In this document: positions 17,051 to 25,083 of the stretch, piece after piece | Layout: each line of letters opens with the position of its first letter | How positions within the stretch are numbered: position 1 is the first letter of the stretch | Assembly: GCA_913062955.1 (NCBI GenBank) | Contig: CAJXZP010000046.1 | Span: forward strand, 1-33,391 | From: an uncultured Flavobacteriales bacterium | GTDB lineage: Bacteria > Bacteroidota > Bacteroidia > Flavobacteriales_G > Salibacteraceae | Reading direction: 5' to 3' | Length of the DNA stretch: 33,391 nucleotides | Program-made: the position numbers and the translations under genes | The notes under the pieces: model-generated | What the model saw: only the letters and a program-made list of their open reading frames with translations | Told to the model about the DNA's origin: nothing | Databases searched by the model: none

Positions 17051-17401
17051 ATGAAAAAAAGAGATAAATTATTGCGTGGAATTTTAGTGCTTCTCGTTGG
17101 AATGGTTTCCATTTACTTGCCTTTGGTATCTTTGTTTGAGGTGGCCGTCTTTTGGTCGGTTTTATTAGCTATAGGTCTATCGTGCATATTGACTTTGTAT
17201 TATTACCGAAGAGGATTACGGTTTAAATATGTTTTATCCTTTAGTGGCATTGGGTGGTTTTTAGGCGTGTTTGTTGGCATTTCCTATTTGATGCTAATAA
17301 ATCCAGCCGAAGCGGAAGGGGTTTATTTAGGCTTATGCTGTACTGGGCCCATTGGAGGAGTGATTGGCTTAAGTTTAAAAGCATTACCTCGTTTGGTGTA
17401 A
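17051..17401 (+). CDS. Small integral membrane protein, unknown function
   Basis: A 116-residue protein with four hydrophobic segments (about residues 9-27, 31-48, 60-80 and 92-110). The short basic N-terminus MKKRDKLLRG suggests an inside amino end, and YYYRRGLRFK forms the positive loop between helices 2 and 3. A glycine-rich segment with a Cys pair (GLCCTGPIGGVIG) lies in the last helix. I do not recognise a family. It lies 25 bases upstream of the TonB-C-domain protein and is probably co-transcribed with it. No good promoter was found; TATTTTTC near 17010 is one base off the -7 box. Confidence 0.65.
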   Translation: MKKRDKLLRGILVLLVGMVSIYLPLVSLFEVAVFWSVLLAIGLSCILTLYYYRRGLRFKYVLSFSGIGWFLGVFVGISYLMLINPAEAEGVYLGLCCTGPIGGVIGLSLKALPRLV

Positions 17402-17426
17402 GTTGGCAAAAAAAAGATGGATTAAA

Positions 17427-18374
17427 ATGAAATCATTAGTACTGTATATTTTTTGTTTGGCTTTGCCTATTGTTACTTTTTCTGAGGAAATATATTCACC
17501 AGATATCAACGGATTATTTGACGCAACACTGATCGTTACTGGAAAGGCTGAAATTAAAAATGGACAAGTAATATTTACGATTCATAATGTATTAAAAAAT
17601 GTGAGCGGGGAATCCTATAATTCCAAATCTATAATACGGTTTCAAGGGCCAAGGTATGGGATCTTATCGATCCTGAACCCTCAAATTAACTCCGATGTTT
17701 TAATTGTTTATTTAAAAAAATATAAAGGGGCATGGTACTGTTATGGAGGTTCACAACAAGTGCATGCCTTGAAAAACCAAAAAATCCCATTTGACTTCTG
17801 TCAGGAAATCTATTGGTTAACTCCCGGAGAGTATTTGAGAATGAAAAAGCAGTTTTTTACTGCTTTTAGAAGAACCGGGGATGGTCGATACCACGCATTT
17901 ATGACGCAAAAAGAATTTTTAAAATCGCCCCAAACTTCCCCTATTGTAAATAGGTTTTACACCTGTAATCCTTGGGGTACTTATATGGAAGAACCAGGAG
18001 GGGGTGGGGGAATTGATGCCCCTGTTTCCAAGCCCGAACCGCTAGAGGATACTACCATTTATTCTTTTTTGAGTGAGGATCCAACGTATCCGGGTGGAAT
18101 GACTGCCTTTATGAAGTTTGTTCAATCGGAATGGCGAAATGTGGAATTAAATGAATTGGAAAAAGAATATCAAGGGAGAATCTATTTCTTAGTCGTTGTA
18201 GAAAAGGATGGTCGTGTTTCAAAAATTGAAGTGGCCCGTGGAATCAGTGTATCTATCGATAAAAAAGCACTACGCATTATGCGAAAAATGCCCAATTGGA
18301 AACCCGGGAGTGTAAGGGGAAAAGTAGTCCGAAGTCAGTTTCATTTACCCTTCCCTGTGCCGGAATATCACTAA
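17427..18374 (+). CDS. Exported protein with C-terminal TonB domain
   Basis: A 315-residue protein in three parts. A hydrophobic signal segment (residues 1-19, MKSLVLYIFCLALPIVTFS) comes first. A beta-rich domain to about residue 130 (DATLIVTGKAEIKNG...) follows. After a linker with a GGGGG run (about 190) comes a TonB C-terminal domain (about 215-315): PTYPGGMTAFMKF, YQGRIYFLVVVEKDGRVS, DKKALRIMRKMPNWKPGS and a final PFPVPE. TonB proper has an N-terminal membrane anchor and a proline-rich spacer. Here the N-terminal segment looks cleavable and the spacer is short, so it is probably a periplasmic protein using the TonB fold for something other than energy transduction. The frame opens at a TTG (17403), but ATG 17427 places the signal peptide correctly. 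Confidence 0.82.
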   Translation: MKSLVLYIFCLALPIVTFSEEIYSPDINGLFDATLIVTGKAEIKNGQVIFTIHNVLKNVSGESYNSKSIIRFQGPRYGILSILNPQINSDVLIVYLKKYKGAWYCYGGSQQVHALKNQKIPFDFCQEIYWLTPGEYLRMKKQFFTAFRRTGDGRYHAFMTQKEFLKSPQTSPIVNRFYTCNPWGTYMEEPGGGGGIDAPVSKPEPLEDTTIYSFLSEDPTYPGGMTAFMKFVQSEWRNVELNELEKEYQGRIYFLVVVEKDGRVSKIEVARGISVSIDKKALRIMRKMPNWKPGSVRGKVVRSQFHLPFPVPEYH

Positions 18375-18456
18375 TTTGTAAAAGGTGTTATTTCTAGCTT
18401 AGGTTTTCTTAAGTACTCGGAAGAATGGAGTACTTTGGTTAATCAATTTTAGCTGC

Positions 18457-19530
18457 ATGTTCAAGAATATTGTAATTACGGGTACGGGAAGTTATCTGCC
18501 ATCTATTGTTAAGTCTAATATGGAGTTTAGTAACCATACATTTTATTCCGAAGAGGGGAAAAAAATTACGGAATCCATTGAACGGACTATTACCAAGTTT
18601 CAAAAAATTACGGATATTAAAGAGCGTAGATATGCCTCGGAGGATAAAACATGTAGCACCTTAGGTTTTCTTGCTGCTGAAGAAGCAATTCTAAATGCGG
18701 GATTGGATAAGGAAGAGCTAGACTACATCATTGTAGCTCATAATTTTGGCGATGTGATTAAGCATAACATACAGTCGGATATGGTGCCGTCTATTGCGGC
18801 ACGAATAAAACATAAATTAAAAATAAAAAACCCCAATTGTGTCGCTTATGATGTGTTATTTGGTTGCCCTGGCTGGATAGAAGGAACCATTCAGGCTACC
18901 GCGTTTATGAAGGCGGGTATGGCAAAAAAATGTTTGGTTATTGGTGCCGAAGCATTATCACGGGTACTGGATCCGTTTGATCGGGATTCTATGATTTTTG
19001 CCGATGGTGCTGGAGCTTCCGTAATGGAGCTGAAAGAAGAAGAAACCCAACGTGGTGTTTTGGGACATGCCACGCAATCGCATACGATGGAAGAAATGGA
19101 GTATCTGTATCTAGGTAAATCCAATTACCCCGGTTCGGATGATCGTATTCGCTATATTAAAATGAAAGGTCGTAAAATTTATGAATATGCATTAACCCAT
19201 GTCCCTTTGGCAATGAAAAAATGCATGGATGAATCAGGGGTAGATGTGAACTTGATTAAAAAAGTACTGATCCATCAGGCTAATAATAAAATGGATGAAG
19301 CCATAATTAATCGTTTCTTCAAATTAGTAGGGGCAAAAAATACTCCGGATAATGTGATGCCCATGACTATCGATAAGCTTGGAAATAGTTCGGTAGCCAC
19401 TATCCCTACTTTGTACGATTTGATCTTACGGGAAAAAATGCCGAACCATTCTATTCATCGCAATGATCATTTATTGTTTGCCTCGGTAGGGGCAGGAATG
19501 AATATCAATGCGTTTGTATATAAACAGTAA
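18457..19530 (+). CDS. 3-oxoacyl-ACP synthase III family protein (FabH-like)
   Basis: Thiolase-fold condensing enzyme of 357 residues. The catalytic triad is complete: C137 in VLFGCPGW, H273 in VLIHQANNK and N310 in LGNSSVATIPT, so condensing activity is expected. It starts directly with the fold (FKNIVITGTGSYLP). It is 30-40 residues longer than classical FabH, mainly from the insertion after the first strand (EFSNHTFYSEEGKKITESIE), as in the FabH-like enzymes common in Flavobacteria beside the standard copy. It may prime fatty-acid synthesis or act in a specialised pathway (for example flexirubin-like or branched lipids); no other lipid gene is adjacent, so its role stays open. It appears to be a single gene. 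Confidence 0.9.
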   Translation: MFKNIVITGTGSYLPSIVKSNMEFSNHTFYSEEGKKITESIERTITKFQKITDIKERRYASEDKTCSTLGFLAAEEAILNAGLDKEELDYIIVAHNFGDVIKHNIQSDMVPSIAARIKHKLKIKNPNCVAYDVLFGCPGWIEGTIQATAFMKAGMAKKCLVIGAEALSRVLDPFDRDSMIFADGAGASVMELKEEETQRGVLGHATQSHTMEEMEYLYLGKSNYPGSDDRIRYIKMKGRKIYEYALTHVPLAMKKCMDESGVDVNLIKKVLIHQANNKMDEAIINRFFKLVGAKNTPDNVMPMTIDKLGNSSVATIPTLYDLILREKMPNHSIHRNDHLLFASVGAGMNINAFVYKQ

Positions 19531-19845
19531 TTCTGGGCGTAAAATGTTTGTATGTAGTTAATGAAGTGAGTATTTAAAAAAATACCCATTCTATAAAATA
19601 AATTATTGATAGGTCATGAAATAACTCCAGAATTGGCGTGGTCGTTTATTTAATACGTTCCAATCATAGCTATGGTAATTTAGCTTGTTTTTTACTAGAA
19701 GGATGTGTTAGATCTGTTAAAACCAGATGTTTGTTTCGAAAGGTTGGAAGCATAGGAAGTCGTTCAAATAAGCGCTTTTGTAAGGCTTATTATTTTGGCA
19801 TGGTACATGCTTACGTGCACCTAATAATTTCCTAAAACAATTATT
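19531..19845. other. Intergenic stretch, no gene seen
   Basis: There are 315 bases. One 7-bp hairpin (AATAAGC 19767-19773 with GCTTATT 19785-19791) has no T-tract. A 65-codon frame without ATG is rejected on composition (rich in Cys, Arg and Tyr). No recognisable promoter was found. Confidence 0.5.
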
Positions 19846-20238
19846 ATGAATACGGTACGACATAAAAAACAATCGGTCTTCTTTACGGTGCTACTTTTCC
19901 TTTTTATGTTTCTGCTTTCGTCTTGTACCGATGAGTGCGTGGCGGATAATGCAGAACTTACTGTTTCTAATGATTGGAATAGATCCATTTATGTGGAAAT
20001 TTATTCGGGCGGCTATGTCACTCATTCTGCCTCTCTAGATCGTGGGGAACAAATTTCGTTTACCGTGGATATTAATGAAATTGAAGTAAGAACCCGAGAA
20101 AAGGGTTTTTTACTTTTCCCCGATCGTGAAAATGCGACTATTGATGCTACTGGATGTTGGAACTATGAAGTATTTGCATATACAGATCCAAATAATTCAG
20201 ACCGACATTATTTGGAGACCAATCATGTTTCTAGGTAG
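19846..20238 (+). CDS. Small lipoprotein, unknown function
   Basis: A 130-residue protein with a basic N-terminus (MNTVRHKKQ), a hydrophobic core and a lipobox ending LLSSC at about residue 27, so it is a lipoprotein. The lipid-anchored part begins TDECVADN and forms a probable beta-sandwich (SIYVEIYSGGYVTHSASLD, GEQISFTVDIN, EVRTREKGFLLF, CWNYEVFAYTD). I know no family. The stop TAG at 20236 is followed in the same frame by sequence that still translates plausibly for about 66 codons with one more stop, so the protein may have been shortened. It lies 198 bases before the next gene. Confidence 0.75.
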   Translation: MNTVRHKKQSVFFTVLLFLFMFLLSSCTDECVADNAELTVSNDWNRSIYVEIYSGGYVTHSASLDRGEQISFTVDINEIEVRTREKGFLLFPDRENATIDATGCWNYEVFAYTDPNNSDRHYLETNHVSR

Positions 20239-20436
20239 TTTGGTGGTTACTCTTTATCTCATACCTTTGGAGAAAGGCATTGGAGTATCCAAAGTCATGG
20301 ACTTTCACCGAATGAACCAAGCGGTTAATACCCATACAGTAATGATCCCTATGATGATTCTTTTATATCTAATTACCTTACCATTACAGAACATCGTGAG
20401 CCATGCAGTCCTCAAATTAATATTAAGCCTTTCGCC
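20239..20436 (+). other. Stretch in frame with both neighbours, possible decayed coding sequence
   Basis: In the frame shared by the lipoprotein and the next gene this segment reads FGGYSLSHTFGERHWSIQSH, more residues, a stop, then YPYSNDPYDDSFISNYLTIT and on into the next start. Two stops (TAG at 20236 and a TAA about 31 codons later) interrupt it. It may be a decayed C-terminus of the lipoprotein, or chance. Confidence 0.3.
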
Positions 20437-21123
20437 ATGTTGAAATTTTTGAAACTACTTGTTTTTACTTCGCTCTATTTAATGGTTAGTTATGGTGCGT
20501 TTTCTCAAATTAGTGAAGTGTCAAAAAAACAGGTTCCGATGAAGAAAAATTGGTATCCTGAATTTTCTACTACCACGGCAGACCTTTCCATTTTTGCAAC
20601 CTACGGTTATCAGAGTTACAATAGGTACGATCAAAACTGGATGGTGGGAATAGCTGCCGAAATGGGTTTTGCAGAACAATGGAGTGCAAATTATCGAATT
20701 CAAGGTGGCCCAGATTATTTCCATTTTCCAGTAGCATTACCTTTTGCTGCGGTATGTTTGGTATTTACACAACCCGTGGGTGGTTATTATTGGAATATAG
20801 ATTGGGTTAAATATTTATTTCTAATACCTGAAGGAGTATCCTATTCTTTTGACCCTATACCTGGACTCACTGTTAAACCTTATTTAAACCCTTTGGGAGT
20901 AACTGTTTTGCGCGAAACTGATGCTCAAAACATTAGCTACTGGGAGGCATACATGATGTTGAGCGCTGGTGGATCCGTACAGCTGACTGCTATTCGAACC
21001 TGGGGGATTAGTGCGTATGGAGAGTATCGGTATTCTTGGAATGGTCAACGAAATGGCGTACAAACGGGGATTCGAGTCAGTCACAATTTTGATTTGGCCA
21101 ATCGCTGGCCATTTTTGAATTAA
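20437..21123 (+). CDS. Exported, probably outer-membrane beta-barrel protein
   Basis: A 228-residue protein with a signal peptide (residues 1-23, LVFTSLYLMVSYGAFSQ). The remainder alternates hydrophobic and polar residues and is rich in Tyr and Trp (ADLSIFATYGYQSYNRYDQN, WSANYRIQGG, WGISAYGEYRYSWNGQ). It ends in a segment of the outer-membrane insertion type (IRVSHNFDLANRWPFLN). A small barrel of eight to ten strands is likely. Function unknown. It sits downstream of the lipoprotein in the same direction. A terminator-like hairpin overlaps its last codons. Confidence 0.75.
   Translation: MLKFLKLLVFTSLYLMVSYGAFSQISEVSKKQVPMKKNWYPEFSTTTADLSIFATYGYQSYNRYDQNWMVGIAAEMGFAEQWSANYRIQGGPDYFHFPVALPFAAVCLVFTQPVGGYYWNIDWVKYLFLIPEGVSYSFDPIPGLTVKPYLNPLGVTVLRETDAQNISYWEAYMMLSAGGSVQLTAIRTWGISAYGEYRYSWNGQRNGVQTGIRVSHNFDLANRWPFLN
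21095..21116 (+). terminator. Terminator-like hairpin inside the end of the coding sequence
   Basis: TGGCCA (21095-21100) and TGGCCA (21106-21111) pair around the loop ATCGC, followed by TTTTT. The 6-bp stem is GC-rich. It lies just before the stop codon at 21121. Confidence 0.4.
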
Positions 21124-21232
21124 TGAGAATAAACCCTTTATCCTGTCTTTTCGCCATTCGTTAATAATATGAATCCTTGGATTAAAATTTGGCTAACTTC
21201 GAATTAATATTTACTCGAATAATACACTAAAA

Positions 21233-23641
21233 ATGAAAAAATTTTTCATGGCATGTATACTTGCATGCTCTTTATCTGGTTTTGGACAAGGTAATTTGAA
21301 ATATCAAAAACCCCCAAAAGAGATTCTTGACCTGGTAGATGTTAAACTCTCTCCATCCGTTTTTATGAACGAGCAACAAACACAAATGGTAATGGTTTAT
21401 CGTAGTGTGTATAAATCTATAACGGAATTATCGCAGGAAGAATTACGATTAGGTGGGTTACGAATAGACCCCAAAAGAAATATTGGGAGTCGAGTGACCT
21501 ATTTCAATAATATGGAAGTGAAAACGGTAAAAACAGGTGAGGTAAAAGAAGTGACTGGAATGCCTCAAAAAGCTAAAATATCCAATTTCCAATGGTCACC
21601 AGATCAATCTATGCTGGCTTTTACAAATACCGCAGAGGGTGGGGTTGAACTCTGGGTACTCGATATTTCAAAAGCCGTTGCGAAGAAAATTACAGCCACG
21701 AATCTAAATGCCAATATGGGGCGTCCTTTTCAATGGAATAAGGACGGAAAATCTCTTTTGGTTAAGGTCGTGTCGTCTAAAAAACAATCTTTAATTGATA
21801 CAAAAAATGTCGTGCCCACCGGACCTACTATTTCGGTTAATGAGGGTGAAAAAGCGCAAAACAGAACGTATCAAGATTTATTAAAGAATCCGAATGATGA
21901 GTTTAATTTTGAGCAATTAGCCATGTCGGAAATCATGAAGGTTTCCTTAGATGGCACCTCCTCTCTTTGGATGGAAAGTGCCATGTATAGAAGTATTTCC
22001 TTTTCTCCTGATGGTGAAAATGTGATGGTGAGTACGATTCATCGACCATTTTCCTATTTAGTGACCTATCGAAGTTTTCCAAGTAAACAAACGGTGTACA
22101 CCAAAGATGCTGTCATGATTTCGGTCGTAAATGAAGTTCCTTTAGTGGAAGATTTACCCCAAGGGTTTATGTCCTGTAGAATGGGGAAACGTAGATTAAA
22201 CTGGCGGAATGATCAACCGGCAACTTTAGTTTTTGCTCAAGCCTTAGATGGAGGTGACCCGGCAAAGGAAATGGCTTATAGGGATGAGGTTTTTGAGTGG
22301 AAATCACCATTTACCGAAAATCCAGTTTCAATTATGAAAACGATAAACCGTTTTTCGGGAATCGAATGGGGTACGCCTAATTTGGCCGTTGCGTACGATT
22401 ATTGGTGGAATACACGAAACACGAAAACCTATAGTTTTAATCCCAGTGATATAAAGCAAGAACCAAAAATTTTGTGGGACCGAAATTATCAAGATCGCTA
22501 TAGCGATCCAGGTGATTTTGTAACCCATCGAAATAAGTACGGAAAGCAGGTATTATCTCTTAAAGGAAAGGACCTTTTTTTAATGGGTGATGGATTTACC
22601 AAAGAAGGACAATTTCCATTCATAGATCAAATGAATATTTCTACGGGTAAAACAACTCGATTATATACTTCGAAAATGTCGAATAAAGTGGAAGATTTAC
22701 GTAAGTATGATCCGAAGCAAAATCAGTTATTGGTTCGGATTGAATCAAAAAATGAATACCCAAATTATTATTTTAGAGATGTCAAGGGAGAGGCACTCGT
22801 TCAATTGACCGCTTTTCCAAATCCGTTTAAAAGTATTGAAAATGTGCATAAAGAAGTGATCTCTTATACCCGGGATGATGGCTTAGAATTATCTGGGACT
22901 TTGTATTTACCTATGGGATATGATAAATCTAAAGCAGGGACATATCCAATGATTTTGTGGGCATATCCTACCGAATACAAAGACAAAGCAAGTGCCGGAC
23001 AAAAGACCACCAATCCGAACGAATTTGTATTCCCTTTTTACGGCTCACCGGTGTATTGGGTAACCCGAGGTTATGTGGTTTTGGATGATGCTTCATTTCC
23101 TATTTTAGGCGAAGGCGATGAAGAACCCAATGATTCCTTCCGAAGACAACTGGTTGCCAATGCAAAAGCAGCGATCGATGCCGTAGACGATTTGGGGTAC
23201 ATTGATCGGAACAAAGTGGCCGTGGGTGGACATAGTTATGGGGCGTTTATGGTCGCTAATTTATTGACCCATAGCGATTTGTTTGCCGCAGGGATTGCTC
23301 GGAGCGGTGCGTATAACCGTACCTTAACGCCATTTGGTTTCCAAAGTGAAGAACGAAACTATTGGGAAGCACCCGAAATTTATTATGAAATGTCTCCTTT
23401 TAGTCATGCCGATAAAATGAAAACACCGCTATTATTAATTCATGGGGTAGCCGATAATAATTCAGGGACCTACCCTATGCAAAGTGAGCGTTATTTTAAT
23501 GCATTGAAAGGATTAGGGGCTACCGCTAGACTCGTTATGTTACCCAAGGAAAGTCATGGTTACCGAGCCATCGAAAGTATTTTACATGTTCTTTGGGAAC
23601 AAGATCAATGGATGGAGAAATATGTAAAGAATAAGAAGTGA
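21233..23641 (+). CDS. S9-family serine peptidase, glutamyl-endopeptidase (CGEP) type
   Basis: Exported peptidase of 802 residues: a signal peptide (1-19, ending GFGQ), a long beta-propeller (about 60-560), then an alpha/beta-hydrolase domain. The catalytic triad is S668 in GGHSYGAF, D741 in HGVADNN and H775 in KESHGY, all in the right order and spacing. The N-terminal part (YQKPPKEILDLVD, LGGLRIDPKRN, FQWSPDQSMLAFT) matches the group of prolyl-oligopeptidase relatives that includes the plant chloroplast glutamyl endopeptidase, so it probably cleaves peptides after Glu. It would act in the periplasm on peptides taken up for nutrition. ATG 21233 gives the signal peptide. Single gene, ending in a strong terminator. 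Confidence 0.92.
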   Translation: MKKFFMACILACSLSGFGQGNLKYQKPPKEILDLVDVKLSPSVFMNEQQTQMVMVYRSVYKSITELSQEELRLGGLRIDPKRNIGSRVTYFNNMEVKTVKTGEVKEVTGMPQKAKISNFQWSPDQSMLAFTNTAEGGVELWVLDISKAVAKKITATNLNANMGRPFQWNKDGKSLLVKVVSSKKQSLIDTKNVVPTGPTISVNEGEKAQNRTYQDLLKNPNDEFNFEQLAMSEIMKVSLDGTSSLWMESAMYRSISFSPDGENVMVSTIHRPFSYLVTYRSFPSKQTVYTKDAVMISVVNEVPLVEDLPQGFMSCRMGKRRLNWRNDQPATLVFAQALDGGDPAKEMAYRDEVFEWKSPFTENPVSIMKTINRFSGIEWGTPNLAVAYDYWWNTRNTKTYSFNPSDIKQEPKILWDRNYQDRYSDPGDFVTHRNKYGKQVLSLKGKDLFLMGDGFTKEGQFPFIDQMNISTGKTTRLYTSKMSNKVEDLRKYDPKQNQLLVRIESKNEYPNYYFRDVKGEALVQLTAFPNPFKSIENVHKEVISYTRDDGLELSGTLYLPMGYDKSKAGTYPMILWAYPTEYKDKASAGQKTTNPNEFVFPFYGSPVYWVTRGYVVLDDASFPILGEGDEEPNDSFRRQLVANAKAAIDAVDDLGYIDRNKVAVGGHSYGAFMVANLLTHSDLFAAGIARSGAYNRTLTPFGFQSEERNYWEAPEIYYEMSPFSHADKMKTPLLLIHGVADNNSGTYPMQSERYFNALKGLGATARLVMLPKESHGYRAIESILHVLWEQDQWMEKYVKNKK

Positions 23642-23660
23642 TTCTTTGGGGTTTTAGTGC

Positions 23661-23697
23661 AAAAGGGAGATGACATGCAGTCATCTCCCTTTTTTTA
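23661..23697 (+). terminator. Intrinsic terminator of the S9 peptidase gene
   Basis: Perfect 11-bp stem (AGGGAGATGAC 23664-23674 with GTCATCTCCCT 23680-23690), loop ATGCA, then T7. Confidence 0.95.
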
Positions 23698-24120
23698 TGG
23701 GGTAATGGGGAGACATATAAAAAATGTAAAGATCGAATTTATTGGATGGTTTGCTAGTTACTGCATAGTAAGTCCATCGAAATGCTTTGATTTTGAATGG
23801 TGCATTTTTTCAAGTCTGAAGTACTAGATTCCCCTAATTCACTGCTGATCGAAACTCCAAATTGATGTAAAGTCGCTGCATTGCATGGTTGCTCCTATTG
23901 GTTTGTTATAGGAATGATGTTCCGTTTCTTTCTCAAGTATAAAGTTTCTTCGGGACAAATCTCGTACCGAAACATTACCTCCTTGAAATCGCAAAATGGT
24001 GTAAATACCGTTGGATAATTAGTGGAAATATTTTTGCGTTTTTTTTTGCTTATATCTAATAGATCCGATTTACAATACCCACGTGTAATTCGAGTTTACT
24101 AATTGTTTAATCTTAATATG
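23698..24120. other. Intergenic stretch with coding-like but broken frames
   Basis: About 420 bases without an intact gene. On the minus strand two frames read like protein but are broken. One (24018 to 23839, 59 residues, with ETEHHSYNKPIGATMQ) has no ATG at its head. The other passes through an in-frame TAG (23897-23895) and ends at 23754 (HQFGVSISSELGESS ... MDLLCSN). A plus-strand frame here also looks coding-like, so the impression is weak. It is either a decayed gene or a dispersed element. Confidence 0.35.
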
Positions 24121-24148
24121 GTTTATGTCGTAAACTAGTTTATATTTG
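24121..24148 (+). promoter_or_regulatory. Promoter with palindromic operator for the membrane protein/regulator pair
   Basis: TATATTTG (24141-24148) is a perfect -7 box. Overlapping it is the perfect 12-base palindrome TAAACTAGTTTA (24131-24142), and GTTTA at 24121-24125 forms a further half-site facing TAAAC. An operator here would block polymerase directly. The regulator encoded in the same transcript (24722-25003) is the natural candidate to bind it. Confidence 0.6.
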
Positions 24149-24174
24149 TATTTTTCAAATCTAAAACAAAAAAT

Positions 24175-24738
24175 ATGGAAACGTCAAAGAGTATTGAAAT
24201 TATTGAAAACATGATGAAGGAGAGTAAACGGTCGCTAATGCGAAACTCATTTTTCTTTATTCTTTGGGCGGCTCTTTTGGTACCTGCTGGCTTGATGGAG
24301 TTTTTTTTAAAAGAAACAAATTTCCCTGGTTTGGTTTGGCCGGTGGTGGGGATTATTGGAGGAATAATATCAACTATTTATGGTAGGAAAGAGAGTTCTA
24401 GAGCAGGAGTAGGAACTTTTGGTGATCGCATAACGGCTTATACTTGGGGTGCTTTTGGATTTGCTTTAATTTGGAGCATTGCATTTTCAGTTAAATCCCA
24501 ATACCCTCCGCATGCAATGATCTTGCTGTTAGCTGGTTTGGCTACTTTTATCAATGGTGGTATTTCCAACTTTAAACCCTTTATATATGGGGCTGTCATT
24601 TTGGAATTGGGCGCAATTGCTTGTGGCTTTTTTGTAGAACCAGTTTATCATTCATTGGTTTTCTCATTAAGTATTTTAATTGGATATTTGATTCCTGGAA
24701 TTCAATTGCGAAAAATAGAAAATGGTCAAGCTCAATAG
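24175..24738 (+). CDS. Integral membrane protein paired with winged-helix regulator
   Basis: A 187-residue protein. An amphipathic, charged N-terminal helix (METSKSIEIIENMMKESKRS) precedes about five hydrophobic segments (residues 24-45, 52-66, 88-105, 113-130 and 136-178 as two), with the basic loop YGRKESSRAG. The fold resembles the small membrane proteins found next to regulators of the same type in Bacteroidota; function unknown, possibly sensing or permeability related. Its last 17 bases overlap the start of the regulator gene, so the two are translationally coupled. The promoter at 24121-24148 contains a palindrome, which suggests repression of the pair by its own regulator. Confidence 0.78.
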   Translation: METSKSIEIIENMMKESKRSLMRNSFFFILWAALLVPAGLMEFFLKETNFPGLVWPVVGIIGGIISTIYGRKESSRAGVGTFGDRITAYTWGAFGFALIWSIAFSVKSQYPPHAMILLLAGLATFINGGISNFKPFIYGAVILELGAIACGFFVEPVYHSLVFSLSILIGYLIPGIQLRKIENGQAQ

Positions 24739-25003
24739 CATATTACATCAAGAATTACGGCTCGCCATTATTAGTTTTTTGGTTGGAGTAGAATGGGCTG
24801 ATTTTAAGAAGCTTTCAGAAATTACCGGTGCGACAAAGGGAAACCTTAGCGTACAAATATCGAAACTTCAAAAGGCGGGTTATTTGGAGGTGGAAAAATC
24901 CTTTAAAGGAAATTATCCATTAACGGAATGTCAGGTGACCGAACAAGGAAGAAATGAGTTTGAAGCATATGTGAAGAGTCTTCGCAAAATGTTGAACCTG
25001 TAG
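24722..25003 (+). CDS. Winged-helix transcriptional regulator (HTH_34 type)
   Basis: A 93-residue single-domain DNA-binding protein, MarR/ArsR-like. The N-terminal helix reads LNSILHQELRLAIISFLVG. The recognition part is ADFKKLSEITGATKGNLSVQISKLQKAGYLEVEK, and the wing follows as SFKGNYPLTECQVTEQGRNEF. The family works as a dimer on inverted repeats. It overlaps the membrane-protein gene by 17 bases, so both are made from one message, and the palindrome in that promoter is its likely target. No metal-binding or redox cysteines stand out (the single Cys is in the wing), so the signal is unknown; it may come through the partner membrane protein. Confidence 0.88.
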   Translation: MVKLNSILHQELRLAIISFLVGVEWADFKKLSEITGATKGNLSVQISKLQKAGYLEVEKSFKGNYPLTECQVTEQGRNEFEAYVKSLRKMLNL

Positions 25004-25083
25004 TTTTTTTAGGTCTGAAATTTGTTGAAATTATCAGCAAATATTCCAATTAGTTCACGCTAAATATTTCTACTATTGTAACA

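Noticed and set aside
19638-19835. 65-codon frame before the lipoprotein
   Set aside because: It has no ATG start, an odd composition rich in Cys, Arg and Tyr, and no promoter.
20126-20443. 105-codon frame overlapping the lipoprotein gene
   Set aside because: A shifted frame over the end of the lipoprotein and the gap; it overlaps two better genes and shows no family features.
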